This document shows positions 45,265 through 54,120 of a stretch of DNA of 64,000 nucleotides, in pieces. Position numbers and translations under genes: made by a program. A model generated the notes under the pieces. It had not been told where the DNA came from. It searched no databases and was given only the letters and a program-made list of their open reading frames with translations. The stretch's first letter is position 1. Each line of letters starts with the position of its first letter. The DNA comes from Caballeronia fortuita (GTDB taxonomy: Bacteria > Pseudomonadota > Gammaproteobacteria > Burkholderiales > Burkholderiaceae), in NCBI RefSeq assembly GCF_001544835.2, contig NZ_FCNX02000010.1, forward strand, positions 186,001-250,000, given 5' to 3'.

Positions 45265-46013
45265 GCGTGCTTCCCCGCCGTGCCCGCGATGACCTGCAGC
45301 CAGTCCAGCAGCAGCTCGACCGATTCGATGCGCGCGCGCGCTGCGGTATCGCCCGGGCCGATCTTGATCGACAGGCCATCGAACTCGTTCACCACCGCGA
45401 AGCCTTTTTCGTCGGTGAGATCGTCGCCGATGAACACCGGCTTGCGGCCCGTGAACGGCGGCTCGGCCATGTACGCGCGCACCGCGCGGCCCTTGTCGAC
45501 ATCCTTCGGCTTGATTTCGTAGACCATCTTGCCCGGCTGCAGCACGTACGCATCGGCGTATTGCGCAACGAGCGCCTCGGTCGCCGCGCGCGCCGCCGGC
45601 TCGCGGTCGGGCGCGTTACGGTAGTGCAGCGCCAGCGCCGCGCCCTTGATTTCGAGCAGCATGCCGGGATTCGCGCTCACGACCTTCTCGAGGGCGTGCT
45701 CCATGCGCAACAGCCGCTCGTCGTTGAAGCCGATGCGCTGCACGTCGCCGTTCGAGTCGCGCCGTTCCGCGCCGTGCATGCCCGCGACGGGCAGATCGGT
45801 CATTTGCAGGAACGAATCGATGTTGTCGATGCCGCGCCCCGATACGACCGCGAGCGCGCCGTTGGTCGCGCGGCGCAGCGCGGCGAGGATGTCGGGCACC
45901 GAGCGCGGCACGAAAATGCCGTCGGGCGTCGAGGCGAGTTCGACGAGCGTGCCGTCGAAATCGAAGAAAAAAGCGGTCTCGGCAAGAGACAGGGAATCGG
46001 GAAGAATTTGCAT
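45261..46013 (-). CDS. otsB: Trehalose-6-phosphate phosphatase
   Basis: A 250-residue HAD-superfamily phosphatase that releases trehalose. The nucleophile motif is DFDGTL (18-23), motif II is AVVSGR and the C-terminal acidic motif is FIGDDLTDE. First gene of the otsBA pair, divergent from the SCO gene. Confidence 0.97.
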   Translation of the reverse strand: MQILPDSLSLAETAFFFDFDGTLVELASTPDGIFVPRSVPDILAALRRATNGALAVVSGRGIDNIDSFLQMTDLPVAGMHGAERRDSNGDVQRIGFNDERLLRMEHALEKVVSANPGMLLEIKGAALALHYRNAPDREPAARAATEALVAQYADAYVLQPGKMVYEIKPKDVDKGRAVRAYMAEPPFTGRKPVFIGDDLTDEKGFAVVNEFDGLSIKIGPGDTAARARIESVELLLDWLQVIAGTAGKHA

Positions 46014-46276
46014 CGATCTTTGGCCTGTGGTTTGCCTGTGATGTGGCGCGCGGCCCAGTAGCCGACGCGCCGCGTGCGAATCTTACCGCGTCGAGGCTTT
46101 CGATTAAGAAAGCTCCTAGCTTACAACCGTCGCCGACAACCCTTTCAGCGCGCTTGAGTCGTGCGGCAAATCGTCTCGAAAATAGGCCGATCGCGACATG
46201 ATGCGCTGCCGGGCGCCGCAAAGGCGTGTATTTTGCGACGGACTTTCTATCGAATCATCCTGCAACGCGACTCCCG

Positions 46277-46891
46277 ATGCACGCTTCGTTCCTCGCCTTT
46301 TCCGCGCGACGTCTCGCCGTCCTTATCTCGCTCTGCGCCCTCGCTGCCTGTTCGAAGCCGGCCGTGCCGTGGCATCTGACGGACGTTTCCGGTCATCTTC
46401 CGGATCTCGATTTTTCGCTCGTCGACGATGGCGGCGCGCCCGTCACCGGCCAGTCGTTCACAGGCAAGACGACGCTCGTCTATTTCGGCTACACGCACTG
46501 CCCCGACGTCTGCCCCGAAACGATGGCGCGTCTCATGCAAGTGCTGCAACGCGTCGGGACGGATGCGGACGCGACGCGCATCGTGTTCGTTTCGGTCGAT
46601 CCGGCGCGCGACACGCCCGCGCTCCTGCGGTCCTACGTGCGCGCCTTCGACGAAAGACACGCGGTCGGCGTGACAGGCACGAACCGCGCGATCGAAAGAG
46701 TCGCGCAGCGCTATCGCGTGGCGTACCAGATGGAAAAGCGCGATCCGAACGGCGCATACGAAGTGACGCATAGTTCAGCGGTCTATATCTTCGATGCCGC
46801 CGGTCACGCGCGCCTGCTCGCGACCGACCGCGATTCGATCGACGACATCGCAGCCGATCTCAAGCGCGTGATCCACGCGAAGGATGCTTGA
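46277..46891 (+). CDS. SCO1/SenC family copper chaperone lipoprotein
   Basis: A 204-residue thioredoxin-fold lipoprotein that delivers copper to the CuA site of cytochrome c oxidase. The signal ends at LAAC (Cys25). Copper ligands are Cys75 and Cys79 in YTHCPDVCPETM and the conserved His in YEVTHSSAVYIF (about 165). The ATG at 46277 gives a proper signal peptide. The next gene is ctaG, which supports an oxidase-assembly role. Confidence 0.93.
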   Translation: MHASFLAFSARRLAVLISLCALAACSKPAVPWHLTDVSGHLPDLDFSLVDDGGAPVTGQSFTGKTTLVYFGYTHCPDVCPETMARLMQVLQRVGTDADATRIVFVSVDPARDTPALLRSYVRAFDERHAVGVTGTNRAIERVAQRYRVAYQMEKRDPNGAYEVTHSSAVYIFDAAGHARLLATDRDSIDDIAADLKRVIHAKDA

Positions 46892-46893
46892 CG

Positions 46894-47763
46894 ATGAGCA
46901 CGCTTCTCTACTGGCTCGATCCGTGGGAACCGTCGCCGACGGTCGTGATCGCGGTGCTCGTCGCGGGGATTTTGTTCGCGCGCGGCGCGCGTCATGCACA
47001 GGTGTCGGTTTCGCGGCGCATCGCGTTCTGGCTCGGCCTGACCGCGCTATATGTCGCGCTGCATACGCGGCTCGACTACTTCTTCGAGCACGAATTCTTC
47101 ATGCATCGCTTGCAGCATCTCGTGCTGCATCATCTCGGGCCGTTTCTGATCGCGCTGTCTTATCCGGGCGCGGCGTTGCGCGCGGGCGTACCGTTCAGTT
47201 GGCGCCAGCGCTGGTTGCGGCCGGCCGCGCAAACACGCATTGCGCGCGTTTTTCTCGATAGCGTGTTCAATCCCGTGATCGCGGTCACGCTGTTCGTCGG
47301 GCTGATCTACTTCTGGCTGCTCTCGCCGATTCACTTCAAGGCGATGCTCGATTACCGGCTCTATCGCGTGATGAACTGGAGCATGGTGATCGACGGTCTG
47401 CTGTTCTGGTGGCTGATTCTCGACCCGCGCCCCGCCCCGCCCGCGCGGCTCGCCCCCGGCAGACGGGTTCTCGTCGTGATCGCTGCGATTCCGCCGCAGA
47501 TCATCCTTGGCGCGTACATCTTCTTCACGCCGCACGAGCTGTATCCGATCTACTCGATCTGCGGCCGCGCGTTCACGTGGATCACGCCGATGCGCGATCA
47601 GCAGATCGGCGGACTCTTGCTGTGGATTCCCGGCTCGATGATGAGCGTCATCGGCGCGCTGATCGCGCTGCGCCACTGGCTGCGGCTGTCGGCGCGCTCG
47701 CGTCTGCTTCGGGAGCGCGGCACGCCTGCGCGCATCGGCGGCACGAACGCGGCTGCTTCATGA
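46894..47763 (+). CDS. ctaG: Cytochrome c oxidase assembly protein, caa3-CtaG type
   Basis: A 289-residue membrane protein with about seven helices of the Caa3_CtaG family (as in Bacillus CtaG). His-rich FFEHEFFMHRLQHLVLHHLGPFL near residue 65 is characteristic and may bind copper. The ATG at 46894 has AAGGA upstream inside the end of the SCO gene, two bases after its stop. The oxidase genes themselves are outside the window. The 3' end overlaps elaA by 6 bp. Confidence 0.88.
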   Translation: MSTLLYWLDPWEPSPTVVIAVLVAGILFARGARHAQVSVSRRIAFWLGLTALYVALHTRLDYFFEHEFFMHRLQHLVLHHLGPFLIALSYPGAALRAGVPFSWRQRWLRPAAQTRIARVFLDSVFNPVIAVTLFVGLIYFWLLSPIHFKAMLDYRLYRVMNWSMVIDGLLFWWLILDPRPAPPARLAPGRRVLVVIAAIPPQIILGAYIFFTPHELYPIYSICGRAFTWITPMRDQQIGGLLLWIPGSMMSVIGALIALRHWLRLSARSRLLRERGTPARIGGTNAAAS

Positions 47764-48252
47764 CGCGAAGCCGGGACGGCGCATCCATACGTGCGGAATG
47801 CCGTCTTCGTCATGCACGCCCGATGACGGCACGAAGCCGAACGCGCCGTAGAAGCGCTGCAGATGCGCCTGCGCGTGCAGACTGACCGGCTGATCAGGCC
47901 ATTGCTTCAGGATGTGCTCGAGTGCGCGCTCGAGCATCGCGTTGCCGAGCTTGAAGCCGCGAAACTTCGCGGTCGTCAGCACGCGGCCGATGCGTACGTC
48001 CTTCTCGTCTTCCGCAGGATGTCCCGGCAGCAGCACGCGCAGATAGCCCGCGAGCGCGGGACGCTTGTCGCCCTCGCCATACGCGAGCAGATGCCATGCG
48101 TCGACATCGAGCCCGTCGATATCGCCATACACGCAGTTCTGCTCGACGACGAATACGGCGCTGCGTGCCGCGAGCATGTCGTACACCTCGGTGGTCGTCA
48201 GATCGTCGAAGCGCTTCCAGCGCCATTCGAGTCGGGAGAGTTGCTCGGTCAT
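47758..48252 (-). CDS. elaA: GNAT family N-acetyltransferase ElaA
   Basis: A 164-residue acetyltransferase closely resembling E. coli ElaA: RSAVFVVEQNCVYGDIDGLD, IGRVLTTAKFRGFKLGNAM (acetyl-CoA loop), VSLHAQAHLQRFYGAFGF and EDGIPHVWM. The substrate is not established. The ATG at 48252 fits the family start. Convergent with ctaG with a 6-bp overlap. Confidence 0.9.
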   Translation of the reverse strand: MTEQLSRLEWRWKRFDDLTTTEVYDMLAARSAVFVVEQNCVYGDIDGLDVDAWHLLAYGEGDKRPALAGYLRVLLPGHPAEDEKDVRIGRVLTTAKFRGFKLGNAMLERALEHILKQWPDQPVSLHAQAHLQRFYGAFGFVPSSGVHDEDGIPHVWMRRPGFAS

Positions 48253-48370
48253 GGGAGTCGGTGTGGCGAAAGTGTGGCCATTATGCCGTGCCGCGACAGG
48301 ACGCAGAAAGGCGTGCGCCGCGCCGGTCCAGAACAACGAAGAACACGAAAACAAAAAACAAAAAGAAAAA

Positions 48371-48398
48371 GAAAAAGCCCTGACGAGTCAGGGCTTTT
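48371..48398 (-). terminator. Terminator of tRNA-Cys
   Basis: On the minus strand AAAAGCCCTGAC-TC-GTCAGGGCTTTTTCTTTTTC, 5 bp after the tRNA-Cys CCA. Confidence 0.92.
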
Positions 48399-48402
48399 CA
48401 GA

Positions 48403-48476
48403 TGGAGGCGCGGACCGGAGTCGAACCGGTCTAAACGGCTTTGCAGGCCGCTGCATAACCGCTTTGCTACCGCGCC
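48403..48476 (-). tRNA. tRNA-Cys (anticodon GCA)
   Basis: 74-nt cloverleaf with encoded CCA. The acceptor is GGCGCGG/CCGCGCC. The anticodon loop CTGCAAA gives GCA. It lies downstream of the three tRNA-Gly genes on the same strand, as glyW-cysT do in E. coli. Confidence 0.97.
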
Positions 48477-48540
48477 AGAAGCGGTTTTTGGCGTTCACCA
48501 GTCATGATGCCGGCTGATCCACCAAACAAGTTCACCAAAC

Positions 48541-48562
48541 AAAAAGGGAAGCTTGGCTTCCC
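48541..48562 (-). terminator. Hairpin between tRNA-Gly and tRNA-Cys
   Basis: On the minus strand GGGAAGCCAAGCTTCCC followed by TTTTTGTTTGG, just after the last tRNA-Gly. It would separate tRNA-Gly from tRNA-Cys transcription, or act as a processing site. Confidence 0.75.
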
Positions 48563-48569
48563 CTTTGAC

Positions 48570-48645
48570 TGGAGCGGGAGACGAGGCTCGAACTCGCGAC
48601 CTCAACCTTGGCAAGGTTGCGCTCTACCAACTGAGCTACTCCCGC
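48570..48645 (-). tRNA. tRNA-Gly (anticodon GCC), copy 3 in transcription order
   Basis: 76 nt with encoded CCA. The acceptor is GCGGGAG/CTCCCGC and the anticodon loop TTGCCAA. Identical to the other two copies. Confidence 0.97.
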
Positions 48646-48734
48646 AATATCCTGCGACACTACTTACTGACGGTTTTCGATGCTTCGTTGCGCTTTGCCA
48701 ATTCAGCGCCGATGACATCGAAACCTTTGAAATC

Positions 48735-48810
48735 TGGAGCGGGAGACGAGGCTCGAACTCGCGACCTCAACCTTGGCAAGGTTGCGCTCTACCAACTGAG
48801 CTACTCCCGC
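48735..48810 (-). tRNA. tRNA-Gly (anticodon GCC), copy 2
   Basis: Identical in sequence to the copy at 48570, including CCA, and embedded in the 165-bp repeating unit. Confidence 0.97.
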
Positions 48811-48899
48811 AATATCCTGCGACACTACTTACTGACGGTTTTCGATGCTTCGTTGCGCTTTGCCAATTCAGCGCCGATGACATCGAAACCTTTGAAATC

Positions 48900-48975
48900 T
48901 GGAGCGGGAGACGAGGCTCGAACTCGCGACCTCAACCTTGGCAAGGTTGCGCTCTACCAACTGAGCTACTCCCGC
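48900..48975 (-). tRNA. tRNA-Gly (anticodon GCC), copy 1
   Basis: Identical to the other two copies. It is nearest to pgsA, 164 bp beyond its stop, and is the first transcribed. Confidence 0.97.
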
Positions 48976-49139
48976 ATTGAGCTGCTTTTTACTACACCCT
49001 TCGCCTCTTGCTTCGCTTGCGCGTCGCGCCGTGCATCAGAGAAACGAGATTATGTAGAAGCCAAAGAGGGCTGTCAACTGTTTTGTGAGAGGAATTTTCC
49101 GCTTCGGCGCAATTATTCGTGACGAGCGCATCGTGCGCG

Positions 49140-49736
49140 TCAGAGCATGCCGCCGCGCTCACGAATCTGCGGCCACGCGAGCTTCATGTAGTAGAGCATC
49201 GACCAGACGGTGAGGAACGCGGCCACGTAGATGAGCCAAAGGCCCCACACGCGCGTGTCGATCGACCATTGCGTGCCGGCGATTTTCAGCGGCCCGTAGA
49301 ACAGCAGCATCGGAATCGCGACCATCTGGCACACGGTCTTGAACTTGCCGAGCTGATTCACCGCGACGCTCTTCGATGCGCCGATCTGCGCCATCCATTC
49401 GCGCAGCGCGGAAATCGTGATCTCGCGTCCGACGATGATGAGCGCGATCACCGCATTCAGGCGCGACAACTGCACGAGCACGAGCAGCGCGGCCGTGACC
49501 ATCAGCTTGTCGGCGACGGGATCGAGAAACGCGCCGAACGACGAGGTCTGATTGAGCTTGCGCGCGAGAAAGCCGTCGAACCAATCGGTGAGCGCGGCGA
49601 GCACGAAGATGACCATGCCGAGCAGATTGCGATGCTCCGGGCTCATCATCATGTCCGGCAGATAGAACACGCCCACGACGAGCGGAATCAGCACGATTCG
49701 CAGCCACGTCAGGAAGATCGGTAGATTGAACGGCAT
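49140..49736 (-). CDS. pgsA: CDP-diacylglycerol-glycerol-3-phosphate 3-phosphatidyltransferase
   Basis: A 198-residue membrane enzyme that makes phosphatidylglycerol phosphate. The CDP-alcohol phosphotransferase motif is present as DWFDGFLARKLNQTSSFGAFLDPVADK, with its conserved Asp residues, followed by GREITISALREWMA. The ATG at 49736 (MPFNLPIFLTWLRI) matches the family; a longer frame adds 13 residues. It follows uvrC by 107 bp, and the tRNA-Gly/Cys cluster is downstream, as in E. coli. Confidence 0.95.
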   Translation of the reverse strand: MPFNLPIFLTWLRIVLIPLVVGVFYLPDMMMSPEHRNLLGMVIFVLAALTDWFDGFLARKLNQTSSFGAFLDPVADKLMVTAALLVLVQLSRLNAVIALIIVGREITISALREWMAQIGASKSVAVNQLGKFKTVCQMVAIPMLLFYGPLKIAGTQWSIDTRVWGLWLIYVAAFLTVWSMLYYMKLAWPQIRERGGML

Positions 49737-49843
49737 GGGCGTTTCAGCGAGGGTGGACGTGTAAGGAGCCGCCATTGTGCCGCGACGACTGCGCGGTCAC
49801 AAGGCGATGACCCACGCGGCGCGGCGCATGCGGGCGCGCGTGT

Positions 49844-51958
49844 TCAATGCAACTGACGATAAATCTGCTGCGCGAGCGCGAGCGAGATGCCTTCGACGCT
49901 CGCCAGGTCCTCGACGCTCGCCGCCTGCACGCCGCGCAATCCGCCGAAGCGCGACAGGAGCCGCTGACGCCGTTTCGCGCCGACGCCTTCCAGTTCCTCC
50001 AGGCGCGAGGTCTGCCGCGCCTTTGCCCGTTTCGCGCGCATTCCGGTGATCGCGAAGCGGTGCGCTTCGTCGCGGATCTGCGCGACGAGCATCAACGCCG
50101 CGCTTTCCTTGCCGAGTTCGAGCGCCGCGCGGCCATCGGCGAATACGAGCGTTTCGAGACCCACCTTGCGCCCTTCCCCTTTCGCGACGCCTACCAGCAT
50201 GCCGTGATCCAGCCCAAGCTCCGAGAAGACTTGCCGGGCGATCTCGACCTGCCCCTTGCCGCCGTCGATCAGCACGATGTTCGGCAACGTGCCGCCCGCG
50301 GCGACCGGTTCGGCCGCGTCGGGCGTCAGGTTGGGATCGGCGGCGGCGTCGGTTTGCAGCGTCGCGGCTTCGTCGTTGGCGTTCGCAGCGGCCTGCGCGA
50401 CCATCTTCTCGTAGCGGCGCGTGAGCACCTGGCGCATGGCGGCGTAGTCGTCGCCGGGCGTGATGCCGGTGATGTTGTAGCGCCGGTATTCACTCGACTG
50501 CATCTTGTGATGGTGATACACGACGCACGACGCCTGCGTCGCCTCGCCCATCGTATGACTGATGTCGAAGCACTCGATGCGCAGTTGCGCGAGATCGTCC
50601 ATCTCCATGGAAAGCGTGTCCGCGAGCGAGCGCGTGCGCGCCTGTTGCGAACCTTGCTCCGACAGCAGACGCGCGAGCGCGAGCTTGGCGTTGTTCTCGG
50701 CCATCGAGAGCCACGCGCGCTTTTGTCCCTGCGGCTGCCGCAGCAGCGTGACCTTGTGCCCCGCCTGCTCGATCAGCAGATCGACGAGCTCGCGGCTCGA
50801 CGGCGCGTGGCTCACGACGAGCACCGGCGGCACGCGATTGCCGATGTAATGCTGGGCCATGAACGCTTCAAGCACTTCGGATTCGAGCGCGCCTTCGCGG
50901 GGTTCGTCGGGTTCGGGTTCGGGTTCGGGTTCGGGTTCGGATTGGGATTGGGGTTGCGTGGGCTGCTCGGCTCGTGCGGCTTGCTCGGTAACGTCCGGCG
51001 CTGCCGGTTCGGCTTCGGCTTCGGCGTCGACTTCTGCATCGGACAACTCGTCTTCATCGCCAAGCGCCATCGCGCTTTCGACGTGCGCCGGGAAATATGC
51101 CTTGTCGCCGAGATGCCGGCCGCCGCGCACCATCGCGAGATTCACGCATACCTTGCCGCCGAGCGCGACGACCGCGAGGATATCGACGTCGCTTTCTCCG
51201 CCCACTTCGATCGCCTGCTGATGCAGCACCGTCGACAGCGAACTCATCTGATTGCGCACCGCCGCTGCCTGCTCGAACTTCAGATCGGCGGCGAATGCGT
51301 GCATCTTCTGCTCGAGTTCCTTCATCACCTCGCCCTGGCGCCCGAGCAGAAAGCGCGACGCGTTCGACACGTCGCGCGCGTAATCTTCCGCGCTGATGAG
51401 GCCCGTGCACGGCGCGGTGCAGCGCCCGATCTGATGCAGCAGACAAGGCCGTGTGCGGTTGTTGAACACCGAGTCCTCACAGGTGCGCAACTGGAACACG
51501 CGCTGAAGGATCTGGATGCTCTCGCGCACCGCCCACGCGCTCGGAAATGGCCCGAAGTACTGATTCTTCTTGTCGACCGCGCCGCGGTAATACGCCATGC
51601 GCGGAAACGTGTGGCCGGTGAGCTTGAGGAACGGATACGACTTGTCGTCCCGAAAAAGAATGTTGTAGCGCGGCGCGAGCGCCTTGATCAGATTGTTTTC
51701 GAGCAGCAGCGCTTCGGCTTCGGAGCGCGTGACGGTCGTCTCGATCTTGCGGATGCGCGTAACCATCATCGCGATGCGCGGCGAGTGCAGCGTCTTCGTG
51801 AAGTAGCTCGACACGCGTTTCTTCAGGTTGCGCGCCTTGCCGACGTAGAGCACGTTGCCGTCGCCGTCGTAATAGCGGTACACGCCGGGCAGATGCGGCA
51901 ATTGCGCGAGCGTCTTCTTCGGGTCGAAATCCGGTTGGGGAGCGTCGGTGTCAGTCAT
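49844..51958 (-). CDS. uvrC: UvrABC excinuclease subunit C
   Basis: A 704-residue nuclease that makes both incisions in nucleotide excision repair. The GIY-YIG domain is at the N terminus (PGVYRYYDGDGNVLYVGKARNLKKRV), the UVR motif is about residues 210-245, the RNase H-like domain has ECFDISHTMGEATQAS, and the tandem HhH motif closes the protein. It is ~95 residues longer than E. coli UvrC owing to two low-complexity inserts: an acidic one (about 300-355) ending in repeated Pro-Glu, coded by GGTTCG hexamers near 50901-50940, and an Ala/Asp-rich one (about 525-555). Confidence 0.96.
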   Translation of the reverse strand: MTDTDAPQPDFDPKKTLAQLPHLPGVYRYYDGDGNVLYVGKARNLKKRVSSYFTKTLHSPRIAMMVTRIRKIETTVTRSEAEALLLENNLIKALAPRYNILFRDDKSYPFLKLTGHTFPRMAYYRGAVDKKNQYFGPFPSAWAVRESIQILQRVFQLRTCEDSVFNNRTRPCLLHQIGRCTAPCTGLISAEDYARDVSNASRFLLGRQGEVMKELEQKMHAFAADLKFEQAAAVRNQMSSLSTVLHQQAIEVGGESDVDILAVVALGGKVCVNLAMVRGGRHLGDKAYFPAHVESAMALGDEDELSDAEVDAEAEAEPAAPDVTEQAARAEQPTQPQSQSEPEPEPEPEPDEPREGALESEVLEAFMAQHYIGNRVPPVLVVSHAPSSRELVDLLIEQAGHKVTLLRQPQGQKRAWLSMAENNAKLALARLLSEQGSQQARTRSLADTLSMEMDDLAQLRIECFDISHTMGEATQASCVVYHHHKMQSSEYRRYNITGITPGDDYAAMRQVLTRRYEKMVAQAAANANDEAATLQTDAAADPNLTPDAAEPVAAGGTLPNIVLIDGGKGQVEIARQVFSELGLDHGMLVGVAKGEGRKVGLETLVFADGRAALELGKESAALMLVAQIRDEAHRFAITGMRAKRAKARQTSRLEELEGVGAKRRQRLLSRFGGLRGVQAASVEDLASVEGISLALAQQIYRQLH

Positions 51959-52058
51959 GCAGCAAGGGGACGAAAAACATCGGCGCGGCTGCGCGCCGCG
52001 CCATGAGCGTTATCTTAGAATCGCCAGTTTAGAACATTAACGCCTGCGCCCTCGCCCC

Positions 52059-53216
52059 ATGACTACGCTTGCCGCCGACCAGGACATCGCCTGCGACATC
52101 TTCTGCGCCGTGGTCGACAATTTCGGCGACATCGGCGTGTGCTGGCGTCTCGCCCGGCAACTGCGCGCGGAGCATGGCTGGCGCGTGCGGCTTTTCGTCG
52201 ACGATCTGACGGCTTTTCATGCGCTCTGTCCGCAAGTCGACGCGACACTCGCCCGCCAGGACGCGCTGGGCGTCACGATCGAGCATTGGCGCGCGCCTGC
52301 GCATGCGGGCGACACGCTCGCCATCGCCGACGTCGTGATCGAGGCGTTTGCGTGCGAACTGCCGCATGCGTACATCGCCGCGATGGCGCGCCGCGATCCC
52401 AAGCCCGTCTGGATCAACTTCGAATATCTGAGCGGCGAAGACTGGGTCGCGGATTTCCACAAGCGGCCGTCGCCGCACCCGCGCTATGCGCTCGACAAGA
52501 GCTTCTTCTTTCCCGGACTCGGCGCGGGCACAGGCGGCGTGCTGAAAGAACGCGATCTCGACGCGCGCCGCGCACGTTTCGACGCCGACGCGTGGTGGCA
52601 CGAGCGTGTCGGCATCGAGCGGCCCGGCGGCGAGGCAACCGTTGTGTCGCTCTTCGCGTACGAGAATCCGGCGGTCGACGGGCTCCTCGCGCAATGGCGC
52701 GACGCCGATGCGCCCGTCGTGCTGCTCGTTCCGGAAGGCCGCATCTCGGGCGCGCTCGCACGCTTTTTCGGCATCCCGGCCTTCGCAGCGGGCGCGTCGG
52801 CGCGTGCGGGGGCGTTGCGGGCGCATGCGCTGGGTTTCGTCGAACAGCCGCTTTTCGACGAACTGCTGTGGGCCGCCGACATCAACTTCGTGCGCGGCGA
52901 GGATTCCTTCGTGCGCGCGCAATGGGCGATGAAGCCGTTCGTCTGGCACATCTACCCGCAAGCCGACGACGCCCACGTGCCCAAGCTCGACGCCGCGCTC
53001 GCGCACTACACGCGCACGCTTCAGAAGTCCGCGCGCGACGCCGTCGCCCGATTCTGGCACGCCTGGAACGGTGCCGGGATGCCGGACTGGGCTGAATTCC
53101 GGGCGCACCGGCACACGCTGGAGCGCCGCGCCGTGAAATGGGCGGCGGAACTCGAGGACATCGGCGATCTTGCCGGCAATCTCGTCGCTCATGTCGCCGC
53201 GCGAATGGCCCGATGA
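52059..53216 (+). CDS. earP: EF-P arginine rhamnosyltransferase EarP
   Basis: A 385-residue GT-B enzyme that transfers rhamnose from dTDP-rhamnose to Arg32 of EF-P. The N-terminal signature is FCAVVDNFGDIGVCWRLARQL with the two catalytic-region Asp residues (20 and 24). The donor-binding part has NFVRGEDSFVRAQWA containing the essential Glu. Its partner gene efp is directly downstream, 252 bp away. dTDP-rhamnose synthesis genes are outside the window. Confidence 0.95.
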   Translation: MTTLAADQDIACDIFCAVVDNFGDIGVCWRLARQLRAEHGWRVRLFVDDLTAFHALCPQVDATLARQDALGVTIEHWRAPAHAGDTLAIADVVIEAFACELPHAYIAAMARRDPKPVWINFEYLSGEDWVADFHKRPSPHPRYALDKSFFFPGLGAGTGGVLKERDLDARRARFDADAWWHERVGIERPGGEATVVSLFAYENPAVDGLLAQWRDADAPVVLLVPEGRISGALARFFGIPAFAAGASARAGALRAHALGFVEQPLFDELLWAADINFVRGEDSFVRAQWAMKPFVWHIYPQADDAHVPKLDAALAHYTRTLQKSARDAVARFWHAWNGAGMPDWAEFRAHRHTLERRAVKWAAELEDIGDLAGNLVAHVAARMAR

Positions 53217-53468
53217 ATATCTCGCGGCCGCCTTTCGCGCGCCGCACGCGACTGGCCAATTAGGCAAAAACTCAGTTAAAATAAGCGGTTATCCGAGGAA
53301 GCAGGTCGCAATTTTCTACTTTGCGCCGCGCAGGTCGGTCCCAGAGGCAGATCCCTCGCTGGCCCGAACTCTCGCAGGCGGCGGTATTAAAACCCGAAGC
53401 AGCGCCGCCGTCAGATCGCTTCAATTCCAGGCATCAAAGCCAAATCCATTCGTACAGGACCTAGTTTT

Positions 53469-54026
53469 ATGAAGACCGCACAAGAACTTCGCGTCGGCAA
53501 CGTCGTCATGATCGGCAACGATGCCATGGTTGTGCAGCGCGCCGAATACAACAAATCGGGCCGCAATGCCGCTGTCGTGAAGATGAAGTTCAAGAACCTG
53601 CTGACGGCCGCCGGCATGGAAACCGTCTACAAGGCTGACGACAAGTTCGACGTCGTCGTGCTCGAACGCAAGGAAGTGACCTACTCGTACTTCGCGGACC
53701 CGATGTACGTCTTCATGGACGCCGACTACAACCAGTATGAAGTCGAAGCCGAAATGATGGGCGACGCGCTCAATTACCTCGAAGACGGCATGGCGTGCGA
53801 AGTCGTGTTCTATAACGAGAAGGCCATTTCGGTCGAACTGCCGACCACGCTGGTTCGCGAAATCATCTATACGGAACCGGCCGTCAAGGGCGACACCTCG
53901 TCGGGCAAAGTGCTGAAGACCGCCAAGCTGAACACGGGCTTCGAACTGCAAGTGCCGCTCTTCTGCAATATCGGCGACAAGATCGAAATCGACACTCGCA
54001 CGAACGAATACCGCAGCCGCGCGTAA
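53469..54026 (+). CDS. efp: Elongation factor P, arginine type
   Basis: A 185-residue three-domain factor that relieves ribosome stalling at polyproline stretches. The tip loop is KSGRNAAVV with Arg32 in place of the Lys of E. coli EF-P, which is the EarP-modified class. The C-terminal domain ends in GDKIEIDTRTNEYRSRA. Polyproline or Pro-rich proteins in this window (for example FtsH tail, UvrC insert) may depend on it. A clear terminator follows. Confidence 0.97.
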   Translation: MKTAQELRVGNVVMIGNDAMVVQRAEYNKSGRNAAVVKMKFKNLLTAAGMETVYKADDKFDVVVLERKEVTYSYFADPMYVFMDADYNQYEVEAEMMGDALNYLEDGMACEVVFYNEKAISVELPTTLVREIIYTEPAVKGDTSSGKVLKTAKLNTGFELQVPLFCNIGDKIEIDTRTNEYRSRA

Positions 54027-54087
54027 GCTTTACGCGCATTGCGCCGTAAGCTCGGCGGCCCGCGCGACGCACCGCCGAATCGTTTCA

Positions 54088-54120
54088 GAAAAAGCGCCCC
54101 ATCGCGGGCGCTTTTTCTTT
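54088..54120 (+). terminator. Terminator of efp
   Basis: AAAAAGCGCCC(N5)GGGCGCTTTTTCTTTT, 60 bp after the efp stop. Confidence 0.92.

Larger units (their letters stand above)
48570..48975 (-). repeat. Three-copy tandem array of a tRNA-Gly unit, 165-bp period
   Basis: The starts 48570, 48735 and 48900 are exactly 165 bp apart. The two 89-bp spacers (48646-48734 and 48811-48899) appear identical by eye, so whole units have been duplicated recently or homogenised. Confidence 0.95.

Noticed and set aside
48570..48975. 165-bp repeats as a CRISPR array
   Set aside because: The repeated parts fold as tRNA-Gly with CCA and the spacers are identical, opposite to CRISPR.
49847..52006. A 719-codon open frame antisense to uvrC
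   Set aside because: A mirror of the third-codon-position GC bias of uvrC; no ribosome-binding site and no recognisable domain.
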